Shown here in pieces: positions 54,636 through 64,000 of a DNA stretch of 64,000 bases. The stretch comes from Vandiemenella viatica. Lineage: Eukaryota > Arthropoda > Insecta > Orthoptera > Morabidae. Both the position numbers and the translations under genes were made by a program. The first letter of the stretch is position 1; every line of letters starts with the position of its first letter. The notes beneath the pieces are model-generated. The model saw nothing but the letters and a program-made list of their open reading frames with translations. It made no database searches and was not told the DNA's origin. The DNA lies in contig CM061918.1 in NCBI GenBank assembly GCA_031002005.1, positions 59,029,478-59,093,477 on the forward strand. The letters are read 5' to 3'.

Positions 54636-56585
54636 AGTGTTGTGCCCTAAGGCAGGTTTTGACATGGCTGCTCTCCTGTCTTCTGCCCTGGTCTTCATGT
54701 CCATGTAGTTGGCGTTTCCCTTGATGTCGTCCTATTATCTTGAACCTCCTTCTTTCTCTCACACTCCTCTCACAAACTAGTCCTTCCAAGACTTCTGATA
54801 ACAAGAACTTCCCTCTTAAAGAGTGTCTCTTTTGATTTGCAATAGTTTACTCCTCCCATCTTCTGCCCTTTCCAACCCTCCAGCGTTACTCAGCTTTTTT
54901 TTAATAATAAATGTCCATTATTCCATCTAACATCATTTCCTAGTGATACTAAACTAGTTTATGGCTCAAAAATAACCTTTAAAATCCTTCAAATGTTTAT
55001 GTAAAGGTTGATTTTGCGTGACAAGATTGCCATGTTGATCCCATACATGCAATCGGATCAAAAAGTGCTCTTGCAATTTTGAAGATTTTCAAGTTCCAGG
55101 GATATCGATGTCGTTAGAGCCAACAGCTGACTTGCATGGAAAGCTGGCCATTTTATGTCGGAAAAGCCATCTCTTCAAGCACTTGGAGAGAATTTCGGGA
55201 ACCATTGTAGATCAAATCTGCATAACCGGTAGGGGAATCTGATCTAACTATCTGCGATGTTGTTATGAAAAATTTGCATTATTCCCAACATTTTAAAGTG
55301 GTGCTCAAAATTTTTATATGTCGTGTTATAGTTGTCGGGATAGGATTTGTGGAGTTTAACATGTATGATGGCCTTAAACGGCGCACATCTTGAAACTTCC
55401 AAGGTCAGAACGGGTCGACGGTCAGTTGCTTCGGAGAAATGGAGGAGCTATTAACTGGCCACGCATGCCAACTTGTCGCGGTCATTCGAAGGTGAATACC
55501 GAAGTACCCGCCATTACTACTTCGCCAGACTACACGCATCAAATACGTTACTCAAGGCACGATCAGAACAACAGTTCTCAGTGACAATTCTGCTGCCGCG
55601 CTCTCTTTAAGACGTCACGAATTCACTTGATCATGGCTTGAGGGTGAGCTTTGTATTCGATATGAACTACTCAATCTTGTAATCTCAGTCTTATAGAATT
55701 TCACTTGAACTTTTATTGCCCCTCGATGCGACAGACAATACAGGATCGTAAAAAACTTTTTGCTTGCCCCGTTGGCTCATGGGTGCCATGTTGGGGGTTT
55801 TGCCCCTTAATTTGTGTTGTTGTTGTTGTTGTTGTTGTTTTAGGGAGCGTCGACGTCTGGGTCATTAGCGCATAAATTTTTTTTTTGGGGGGGGGGGGTG
55901 TATGCGCGGGATGGGATTGTTTAGGGACTTTATAATTGTAGGGTAGGCTTTAGGGTAATTTTTAGGGGTATATTGAGAGACTATTTATAATTAATTTGTT
56001 GAGCATTAAAATAGCATCAGGTACAGTACCTTCTTACTAAGAATTCAGAATTTTCTATGACTGAATATTTTTCTTCTGATCTCACAGCAAAATATTTATG
56101 TTCTGATCCATAAATTTAAAAAAAAAAAAAAAAATCGTCTTAGACTATGTGCTTAGTGTTTTCTATAGACGTAGATTTCTTTTGGTTATCTACGGCATGT
56201 ATAGACGTGGTTGATGGAGAAACGTGCAACAATGATGCCCTAGTCGAATTAACTGTGCCGTGGTGTGTCAATATGCAATTTGTTGATTTTTTCAATATAT
56301 TTTAATAACAATATGATTGCTAATCCCCATCGAAAGGTTGCTACAAGTCAAACCCAGCATACAATACTAAATCACATTCCACGTTTTCAATGGCAACAAA
56401 ATGACATCGAGTCGGTGTAGTATCAATTGAGTAATAAAACATGGTGGAATACTTCAAACTCAGCTGATTTTTATTCAGATGATTGTGACGCACCTGGGCT
56501 TAACGTTTTAAAAACGTTTCAGAGTTTTGCCTAGTATCAGTTCCAATTTTGAGACCGCCTTTTCTGTCTATGATATTATTAAAAA
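54636..56585. other. Unrecognised sequence with a (TGT)n run and a possible SINE tail scrap
   Basis: (TGT)n at 55820-55842. Directly after it agcgtcgacgtctgggtcat at 55845 resembles the SINE1 tail in minus orientation. A G-run lies at 55888-55898. 55390-55600 is GC-richer with a short frame. Nothing else is recognisable. Confidence 0.35.
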
Positions 56586-56586
56586 C

Positions 56587-57895
56587 TAGCTGCCCTGACA
56601 GACTTCTTTCTGTCAAAAGTTATTGTCCTATCGTAGTCCAATAGAAAAAATAAATAAATAAAACGTATTACAGAGTGATCACATGATTTAATGTCTAAAT
56701 AATAAACATCGATTACTAACAAAAATAAGTTTTCTATTTCATACACTGCAAGACGTTGGTAATAATGTGATGATATTTTTATTGTAATCATTTGTGGTAC
56801 ACGATATTTTTTGTTTGGTTATCTGGTGCGTAAACAAATAAAGCTGACACCTTTCCAAGGCGGGAGAAGGCAACATACAACGGTCCATGAGAGAAGCATG
56901 GGTTTTCAAGATTAATGCCGCAAACACTCAAAGACTGACCCTGAGATTTATTTATGGTCATAGCGAAAGCAAACCGCACTGGAAATTGCAGTCGTTTAAA
57001 TTCAAATGGTACGTCAGTTGGTACCATTGGAATGCGAGGAATCAACACATCTTCTCCCTTATATTTTCCCTTTGGAATGGTTGCTTCGATCACATTGTTC
57101 AGTAATTTTTTCACTGTAAGCCGTGTGGCATTAAAAAGACGCGGTTGGTTGATATTTCGCAGCATTATGACCACCGATCCTACTTTTAATTGAAGATTAT
57201 GAGGCAGCAATCCTGGCAGATCCAGTGAGTTCAAAAATTCTGGTGGATAGTTGACGACATCATCTTGGTTAGTTGCGCAATCAACTGATTTGTATGTCCT
57301 TAATTCACCGGAAATTTCATTTTGAATTTCGAAATTTATTTAATTTACGTCAGTGTTTTTGTCTCTGTAATATATTTCGGTCGTTCAACCAAAAAATCGA
57401 CAGGAGATGTAATGCAGCCACTCAAAACGTTTACAGGGATTTTGTCATTACCAATGCTAATGAGTTGTTTTGAAAACATTTCTTCAGATCGATCATTTTT
57501 CAATTCCAAAGATAATCATAAAGCGCCTTTGTTTTGTTTTGATTGACTGGCAGTAATATTATTTTCGTTGATGACACGCAAACATTTTTTTCCCTTCGAA
57601 CTTTATTTTGGGCATGCATAGATTATTAAAATCCATACAGTCTAATCTACTTGAAGGCTTACCAGAGCTAATCCTGACACACCTTTGTTTTGTTTTGATT
57701 GGCTGGTTTGTATGGGAAAAGAAAGGTGTTGATTTTACTATTTTCCTCGCAATTTTTACGTTTTTTCTCTCCATTAGAACCTTCCTTGTGGATTAACGAA
57801 AATATGAAGGGAAAAAAAATTAGTCTAATTGGTCGAACCGTTCTCGTGTTTTGCACTTAGCATCACATTTGGCGATTCATTTTTATTTATATAGA
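56587..57895 (-). mobile_element. Helitron, internally deleted (minus)
   Basis: On the minus strand the 5' end is TCTATATAAATAAAAATGAA (starting at 57895), a typical Helitron start, followed by the gcaaaacacgagaacggttc and gttaatccacaaggaaggtt leader. After about 335 bp comes the C-terminal part of the helicase. The 3' end, gtctgtcagggcagctag, ends in CTAG at 56587 followed by T. The internal Rep and most of the helicase are missing. Helitrons transpose by rolling circle and insert at A|T. Confidence 0.7.
56790..57545 (-). pseudogene. Helitron PIF1-type helicase C-terminus
   Basis: The minus strand reads, with a few breaks, TYKSVDCATNQDDVVNYPPE, then LNSLDLPGLLPHNLQLKVGS, VVIMLRNINQPRLFNATRLT, VEATIPKGKYKGEDVLIPRI-type sequence, PFEFKRLQFPVRFAFAMTIN, KSQGQSL, and HGPLYVAFSRLGKVSALFVY. 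This order is the SF1 helicase C-terminus of Helitron Rep/Hel proteins: KSQGQ is motif V-like and YVAFSR is motif VI. The N-terminal Rep and Walker A regions are absent, so it cannot work alone. Confidence 0.85.
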
Positions 57896-58588
57896 AGATT
57901 TTAAAAGTTAGAAAGTATTATTACTCGTAGCCAATTCAACCATCGTGAATTCTACCTGAACATAGTTTAAAACGAATGAAACCCATCACCACAAGGCTTA
58001 CCACAACATTCTTAAAATAATAGGAAAAGTGTGGCTCGATCGTCAGACGATAATGCATATCGCTTCTTAACTGAAATACCAGCAATCGATTTTGCTTTTT
58101 AGGTATTCTTAGTATTGCATCCTTCTAAACTGATGAATTCTATTTTCATAGTCGAATCTTTCGTGGTAGGCGGCATGGGTGTAAATGTAAACACACTGAA
58201 CAAATAAACGCACAATTGGTTTTCGAGAGAAGCGAAAATTTAAAAGCAACCAAGAAAATGCAAACACGGAGGAAATAATGATAATACACTTACGTTAGTG
58301 ATATTATTTTCGCTGATCACATGCAGGAATTGTTTAATATCCATAGAGCCTAATCAACTTGAAGTCATACCACAGATAATCCTAACGCGCCTTTGTTTTG
58401 TTTTGATTGAGGGAAAAGAAAAGGGCTGTTTTAAGGGTTTTTTCCGGCAATTATTCGAATTTTTCTCGCCGTAAAAACCATCCTTGAACTCCAACGAACA
58501 TTTTAAAAAAAAATTGTCCAAATTGGTCCAGGCGTTGTTGAGTTATGCGCTTACCAACACATTTTGCGATTCATTTTTATATTATAGA
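57896..58588 (-). mobile_element. Second Helitron 5' end (minus), same family
   Basis: The minus-strand start TCTATAATATAAAAATGAAT at 58588, preceded by A, is followed by the same leader blocks as the downstream copy in the same order (cgaacattttaaa, ttgattgagggaaaag versus tggctggtttgtatggg, ggattatctgtgg). The block ttagtgatattattttcgct (58296-58315) recurs as cagtaatattattttcgttg (57552-57571). 57896-58290 holds sequence of unknown origin. The copies are stacked or nested; the 3' end of this one is not identified. Confidence 0.6.
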
Positions 58589-58915
58589 TAAGTTGCATAA
58601 TTAGGTTATGTATTGAAATGCTACAATGTGTGATAACGATCTGATTGACATTGCGACGAAATGGTGGATGTTGCATAACATTTAATCCTCCTACTAAAAT
58701 GTTAAGTATATTAATTATTAAAATTCATGATCCCAAAAATTCTGTAACATCAGAACAAAACGATATAAAGTTAGAAATATTGCATAATTTATAAATAACA
58801 AAAATTACTAATCAAAATATAGTATTTATTTTTTGGGGGGTTTTACCCTTTAGTTTTTGTGATTTTAAGGGTTTTTGACTTAAGCTTTAGGGGTAAAAAA
58901 TGTTTTGAGTTGGCA
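58589..58915. other. Unrecognised AT-rich sequence
   Basis: No motif or repeat end noticed. Confidence 0.4.
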
Positions 58916-59410
58916 ACCCTGCGTTGGCTCAGTTGGTTGCTGCGCCGTGAAGTGTCAGGCGCTGCCACAGGGTTCGCGGTTCAAGTCCTGGTGATGGAAG
59001 AAAGTTTCATCATCAGGACTTGGCCGGAGGGGTAGAAGAGATGCAAAAAAGTCATGAGTTAAATTCCACACCTCTCGGCATAGCTTTATGGCATACAATA
59101 TTTTTGATGGTGATTCGACAGTTGTATGGGATCGATATGCTTCGCTGTATCTTTGGTGGTCTGTATGGACAGGCACCGGATTTCACCCTCTCGCTGCTTT
59201 CATCTGTCATCCACAATACTTTACGCTGAACTCACACACTATCACGGTATACACTACACACTGCAATAACACTGTACGAACACTGCAACACTGGCGAAGG
59301 CAACTGGAAACCACCCATTTCTGACATTCCCATGTTGGAGTAAAGAACCCTCATGGTATATGCCTACACCTAGATCCGGGTGAGGATTCACTGAAGAAGA
59401 AGAAACTTTT
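58916..59410 (+). mobile_element. tRNA-derived SINE, family 3 (plus)
   Basis: The head has A box gttggctcagttggttgc (58923) and B box ggttcaagtcc (58978-58988), spaced as in tRNA. An unrelated body follows (cttggccggaggggtagaag, tggtatatgcctacacctag) and a tail rich in gaagaagaagaaa at 59392-59406. It is far too long and diverged to be a functional tRNA. Body and 3' limits are approximate. Confidence 0.6.
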
Positions 59411-59574
59411 TTCATTGTGTTCCACTTGATCTCATCAATCTACGAGGCGAAACCGAGAAGTATGGGGCGTTTGCTTATATTTCAATGTTAGGGGTCGTGA
59501 ACAAACTTTAACACCTGCAAGGCCATCCGCCAATTGTTTCCCAGGCAACTTAAATTATTATTTTGATTCACTAT

Positions 59575-59785
59575 GTATGACGGTCTCGGTAGCGTCGGGG
59601 CTAAAGTACTAGCTCCACGTGCCGAAGGTCGCTGGTTCGAGTCCGGCCGCTGGCATGGGCGTTTAAGAGTTGTGTCTGTGTATGTCATATCCGTCCTGTG
59701 GTGTGTCTAATTAGCTGGAAAAAATTCATAGAGGTGGCTATATGGCCTCAGATGCGGAAAGCCGTTTTAAAAAAATATCACTATG
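59575..59785 (+). mobile_element. tRNA-derived SINE, family 4 (plus)
   Basis: A-box-like ggtctcggtagcgtcggggc (59581) and B box ggttcgagtcc (59634-59644), followed by cgctggcatgggcgtttaag, tgtgtctgtgtatgtcatat and ggcctcagatgcggaaagcc, then A-rich. A different body from families 1-3. Confidence 0.6.
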
Positions 59786-59819
59786 TAATTGCCTGTCTGT
59801 GAATGCAGACAATGATGTC

Positions 59820-59985
59820 CACGAAAATAGTTGCTCGCGCTAGACTAAAGAACGTGCTGTGACTCGATTTTTGTGTGTGGAAGGATCATCAGCTGCTCGA
59901 ATTCAGCTGAGTTGTGTCTAGTTTATGAACCTGCAATAGTGAATGAAGGAAAGGTGAGACAATGGTGCCGCCACAAGTGTTCATA
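59820..59985 (+). mobile_element. Mariner N-terminal relic, cut by a SINE
   Basis: Plus-strand AVTRFLCVEGSSAARIQLSC (59855-59915) and, after a shift, NEGKVRQWCRH (59942-59975) match the mariner helix-turn-helix (RFL..EG.SA.EI...L...V.QWCR.F). The match ends where SINE family 1 begins at 59992. No partner fragment was found on the far side. Confidence 0.55.
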
Positions 59986-59991
59986 ATGATG

Positions 59992-60243
59992 AGCGGTGTA
60001 GCAGGCCCAGCATCCAGAGCTCGCATTCGGGAGGACACAGGTTCGAATTTCCGTTCAGGCATCCATTTTTGTGTTTTCCATGGTTTCCCCAAATCACTCG
60101 AGGCGAATGCTGGGATGCTTCCTTCAAAAGGCCATGGCTGGATTCCATCCCGTTTCTTGCCCCCAATTCTTTCCCACCTCTAATGACCTCGAAGTCGACT
60201 AGGGGTAAAGCCATAAGCAAAAAAAAAAAAAAAAAAAAAAAAA
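59992..60243 (+). mobile_element. SINE family 1 copy (plus)
   Basis: Head diverged (gagcggtgtagcaggcccag), B-box-like ggttcgaatttccg (60041), full body (tttccatggtttccccaaat), tail acctcgaagtcgactagggg, and 24 A at the end. Confidence 0.82.
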
Positions 60244-60499
60244 GTATTCAGAGGGGACCGACAGTAAATCATCGTTCGTATTGGGACGTCAAATTAGCGG
60301 CCTTCGAAAGAGCAGGCCTGAATGGGCTCCCATCAGGTTTCAAGCTCTCCCTTCCATCATCAATTTATATGTAATACACTACAGTAATTTGTACTCCATC
60401 CATACACTGCAGACGCTGATATTATGTAAAACTTGTTGGGTTCTTTCTTTTTATATAGCAACTCACAGATGATTTTGAGGACATTTTTCTCTTTCCTGT

Positions 60500-60960
60500 T
60501 ATAAACATCACATTTGATCAATTCAATCATGCATTGATAACGCCCTCTCTTAGTTCTGTGGCGCTTTCATAAGCGGTCACGAATCGAGCGGCTCTTCTCT
60601 GTACTTTCTCTATATATTCGATCAACCCCTTACGAAACGGATCCCAAATGGCACAACAATAGTCCAAATGTGGACGCACAAGAGATTTGTACGCTATCTC
60701 TTTTGTTTGTTCAGTTTTTCAAGATTCGACCTATGAATCGCAGCCTAGAATTAGCTCTACCTAATAACGAATAAATGTGTATGCCCCATTTCATGTTCCT
60801 TTGTACTGATACTCCCAAATATTTAATAGATTCGACCATATCAATAACTGAATTTTTTAACTTGTATTTCTGAACAATTTGACTCTTTTTGTTAGTTATG
60901 CTCATTGTCTTACACTTTTAACAATTTAGTGTAATGTCGACCTCTGTTCTACGGAACCTC
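60500..60960 (-). mobile_element. CR1/L2-like LINE reverse-transcriptase fragment
   Basis: The minus strand reads MVESIKYLGVSVQRNMKWGI, then EIAYKSLVRPHLDYCCAIWD, PFRKGLIEYIEKVQRRAARF and VTAYESATELREG. KYLGV...W, LVRPHLDY..WDP and VQRRAARFV are the classic C-terminal RT/thumb blocks of this clade. This is the best-preserved copy of the family type at 1-640 but has frame changes. Confidence 0.75.
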
Positions 60961-61286
60961 TAGAAATTAAAGGCAGATAAAACATTTGAGTTGTGCGTGA
61001 TGTGTTTGCTTCTGTCAGAACTCGTATGGGACATTTCACAAGGAGGAGGAGCTGACACCGACTTTCTCGCATAGATCTGCGGAGAAAGTGAGAATTCTGG
61101 GCCAAGCAAACTAAGGTGTCTCCACGGTGAAAAGAGGAGCGCTACTTCTCTTCCATCTCCTGTCTTTTGATCTTTTCCTGGCCCAAATTATTTCCTAGTA
61201 ATCTTTCCAGTTCTGTTCCTGCACAGTTCAGAGCACTGTGCAAAAGAATGAGAAAGCAACTCTGAGGTACTGGTCAAGTACAATGG
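60961..61286. other. Unrecognised sequence
   Basis: No feature recognised. Confidence 0.4.
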
Positions 61287-61294
61287 CGTCTGGA

Positions 61295-61537
61295 CAGTGG
61301 CAGATCTAGGAAGTTTCGTAGCTGTGGCAAAAACTATGGGATTCCTCCCCCCCCCCCTCCCCCTAATGTTACAGCTACGATTGTCGCCACCCCATTGTTG
61401 CGTCCGGGGCAGCAGTTGACAGTGGAGCTAAAAATAAAAGAAAGGTCACCGTGACATAAATTGCCGCCCTACAAAAATTTCTTGCAGTCCCACCCCCCCC
61501 TCCTCGGTCCGGCTCTGATCGTAATATTAAGCCATTT

Positions 61538-61579
<42 letters not shown>

Positions 61580-61833
61580 GCCAGAACGAAGTTTTTGAGA
61601 ATGTTTGTGGCAAGAATATACTTTGGGTTAACCAGTCCATTCAGTTCTTGCTTGGATCCAGAAGAAATAATTTATAAAAAGACCCGGAAAGAATGTACAC
61701 TGAATCTCTTTAAACATCGGAAGAGCGGTGAATTATGTTAAAACTAATGGGCTTGAACAGTGCCGAGGAAAAAATTCCTGCCCGGAGCAAGTGCCCCGGT
61801 TTGCCTCCCTCTCCCCCAATAGATCCGGCACTG
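61295..61833. mobile_element. Non-autonomous hAT element with 8-bp target duplication
   Basis: The left end CAGTGGCAGATCTAGG and the inverted right end CAGTGCCGGATCTATT match at most positions. The flanking octamers are cgtctgga (61287-61294) and catctgga (61834-61841), 7 of 8 identical. The 539-bp interior has C-runs, a 36-nt T-run (61541-61576) and no transposase. Confidence 0.78.
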
Positions 61834-62079
61834 CATCTGGATGTCTGATACTGATGACAGGTATTACGTTATCTGCAGATAAGAGTGGAACGCCATTAAA
61901 AACATTCAGATAACTTGGGGGGGGAGGGGGAGGGGGAATTCAGGAAAGTTATCAAAAATTACTTAGAAAGCATGATTAAAGTGGAGGAAACAGAGTATAA
62001 ATAAATAAGAGAGGAGTCAGGGAGATGGTAAACGAAGAACTGCTACAAAGCACCATAGAAAAATCAAGGTTAACATAGT

Positions 62080-62325
62080 CTGGTAGAGCCCGATGGGTGA
62101 CTGCAAACCCTCTGGTCTGGCATTCAGGAGGACGCGGATTCGAATCCCCGTCCAGTCATCCAGATTTCGGTTTTGTATCGTTACCCGAAAACGCACCAGG
62201 TGAACGGCCAGATGGTTTCTTCAAAAGGCCATGGCCGAATCCCTCCCGTCCCCTTCCATCTCTTCTCCCATCCTTAATGACGTCGATTTTAATGAGATGT
62301 AAAGCTTGAGCCAAAAAATAAAAGT
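62080..62325 (+). mobile_element. SINE family 1 copy (plus), diverged
   Basis: Head gcccgatgggtgactgcaaa, B box attcgaatccccgtcc (62138), body cagatttcggttttgtatcg, tail aatgacgtcgattttaatga, then gatgtaaagc and A-rich. Confidence 0.82.
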
Positions 62326-63683
62326 GTACTGCAGTATGTTTTGGTCCAAAGCAAATAAAAATTCTGAACATTTGTAGTAGAGTTTTCATGAGTGTTTGTA
62401 TCTGTATTAAATATTAATGTTCCAAAAGAAATGAGAAAAATTATCTACTGCACGTTTATCCGCTGTGTACGTGCACCGTTAAAAAAGAGGAGGGATAAAA
62501 AAAGATAAGGGAAAATAAAGTTTCTTAGTAGTATAATAGGAGTAAAGAAGAAACACTAGTCATTAATTACAACTAAAAGAGATGGAGATAACTTGCTAAA
62601 ACACAGAATAGAAAAAAAGAAGGTCAAAAACGTAAAGAAAAAGGGAGCAGAGAGGATACCAAAAAAGTAGTTAGACACAGTATTTACACAAAAAAGGTCA
62701 ATACAGAAACTGAAAGATATGTGACCGACAGGTGTTAAGAGGAATGTCGAATAGTAAGAAGTGAACTGGGACATGGTAAAAGAAGAGAATTAGAGAACGG
62801 TTATGAAGCTTTGAGAAGGCTTGTGTTCCAAGCATATACAATCTTTTTTTATTTTAATTTATTTTAAAATAGTATTCGGCTTTACAGCCATTCAGCGAGC
62901 ATCATCTGTATTTCCTTTTCCTAGCCCCGCACTTCCGAGGACAGCCAATCCATAACTGGAAAGTGGTCAGATGATGTTGTAACTATAGTTCTTCGGCCAC
63001 TAATAATCGCATATCCCATTTCCTGATTGGCAGACAGCAACAAGTGCGAATAAGTGTGAGTGATATATTTTGTGATACGTTTCCGCAAACCTATTGTGAT
63101 GATTCTTTAACTTCGGTCAACTTCGGTCAACGTCTTACCATTCCCACAAAAATTTTCGACCTTTACATTTGATGCATGAACCGAGCGCGAAATGGGTCAT
63201 AGATTGTAAGGTCTTTCAAACTAGCTTTCAGCTCAGAACTCTTGGTGCGTGAGGTAGACAGCTTGTTCAAGAGAAAGCCGAGGAGTGGTGCGAGACAACA
63301 ATTCCACATGAAGAAAGTCTCTTTAGGGGAACTAGAGTTCTCCTCTAGTGATTTCTGGATACCAAGGAAAATCTTAATCTTGATTATAGAGCCAGGAATC
63401 GATCACGTGCCTCAATACTAGTCTCAGACCTTAGCACTCAAACATAAGGTTCGGTTAGATGTACCAGGTATAACGGCTATTGGTCAAGTGATTCCGTAAA
63501 TACTCAGTCATTCACTATGGATATTTTGTGCACCTTAATCTGTTTACAGGGTGACTGAAAATTCAAAACTGTAACATTTTTAGTGTTGTGCAAATTGCCG
63601 TCCACTCACGCTAGAACTCGCTCGGTTATTTCTGTGACTGGTCCTCTCTACTCAGGCGAGCTATGGCCGCTGGAGCTTCCCCA
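62326..63683. other. Unrecognised sequence
   Basis: Purine-rich at 62460-62800. Short frames without motifs elsewhere. No tRNA-like boxes or terminal inverted repeats found. Confidence 0.4.
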
Positions 63684-64000
63684 TGCTCGGTGGACAAACG
63701 AAGGCTCAGCGGACAAACGAAGGCTCAGCGGACAAACGAAGGCTCGGTGGACAAACGAAGGCTCGGTGGACAAACGAAGGCTCGGCGGACAAACGAAGAC
63801 ACGGTGGACAAACTAAGGCTCGGCGGACAAACGAAGGCTCAGCGGACAAACGAAGGCTCGGGGACAAATGAAGGCTCGGCGGACAAACGAAGGCACGGTG
63901 GACAAACGAAGGCTCGGCGGACAAACGAAGGCTCGGCGGACAAACGAAGGCACGGCGGACAAACGAAGGCTCGGCGGACAAACGAAGGCTCAGCGGACAA
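63684..64000. repeat. 19-bp minisatellite running off the right edge
   Basis: About 16 direct copies of ggctcggcggacaaacgaa with variants (cagcgg, cggtgg, gcacggtgg) and at least one shortened unit near 63858. Because 19 is not a multiple of 3, all frames cycle through the same 57-bp super-period and stay open by chance on both strands. The array continues beyond the window. Confidence 0.95.

Noticed and set aside
58916..58995. Possible functional tRNA gene (A and B boxes present)
   Set aside because: No full cloverleaf could be folded by eye, and the segment continues into a SINE body. The same applies to the heads at 59575 and to all SINE1 heads.
63684..64000. Regularly repeated 19-bp units could suggest a CRISPR-like array
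   Set aside because: Units are directly contiguous with no unique spacers, and the genome is eukaryotic. It is a minisatellite.

Overview
The window is eukaryotic, intron-bearing and dominated by transposons. It is most likely from a large-genome insect. The one host gene is a Thr/Pro-rich arthropod-type extracellular or membrane protein with CAG|GTAAG-type splice sites. The transposons are arthropod-typical: mariner/Tc1, hAT, Helitron, RTE-like, CR1/L2-like and I-like LINEs, and tRNA-derived SINEs. The abundant SINE body resembles SINE bodies I remember from Polyneoptera (grasshoppers, crickets, cockroaches, stick insects), so a polyneopteran is my best guess, at low confidence. There are no prokaryotic operons, rRNA genes or CRISPR arrays.

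Layout. 1-640: CR1/L2-like LINE relic. 743-8206 (minus): exons of the host gene, built around repeated FTTYTY-x-TT modules, with a 3.6-kb intron (1055-4671) that holds an RTE-like LINE split by a hAT element. 8.3-16.8 kb: minus-strand LINE reverse-transcriptase relics in AT-rich DNA. 17.7-18.1 kb: 174-bp tandem repeat carrying paired ATGGCGG motifs. 19.7 kb: tRNA-derived SINE. 20.6-21.5 kb: mariner relic interrupted by a LINE 3' end. 22.14-23.37 kb: Tc1-like element with both TIRs. 23.86-29.46 kb: full-length I-like LINE with a perfect 15-bp target-site duplication. 29606-30605: exactly 1000 N.

Right of the gap (30.6-64 kb) the character changes. At least 18 copies of one tRNA-derived SINE lie between 31.7 and 62.3 kb, and I find none to the left. 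Between them are three short hAT elements with 8-bp duplications (35.2, 39.6, 61.3 kb), three mariner relics (42.9, 43.9, 59.8 kb), Helitron ends with a PIF1-type helicase fragment (56.6-58.6 kb), a 236-bp near-perfect palindrome (46.65 kb), a CRE/CCAAT promoter-like island (40.8-41.5 kb), more LINE relics, and a 19-bp minisatellite running off the right edge.

The host gene and the youngest LINE are both broken by single-base frameshifts in otherwise well-conserved reading frames. Uncorrected sequence indels are therefore as plausible as true decay. I found no convincing novel multi-gene system. The most notable items are the repeated-module gene, the nested transposons with readable target duplications, the one-sided SINE distribution, the palindrome with a hammerhead-like core, and the CRE/NF-Y island.
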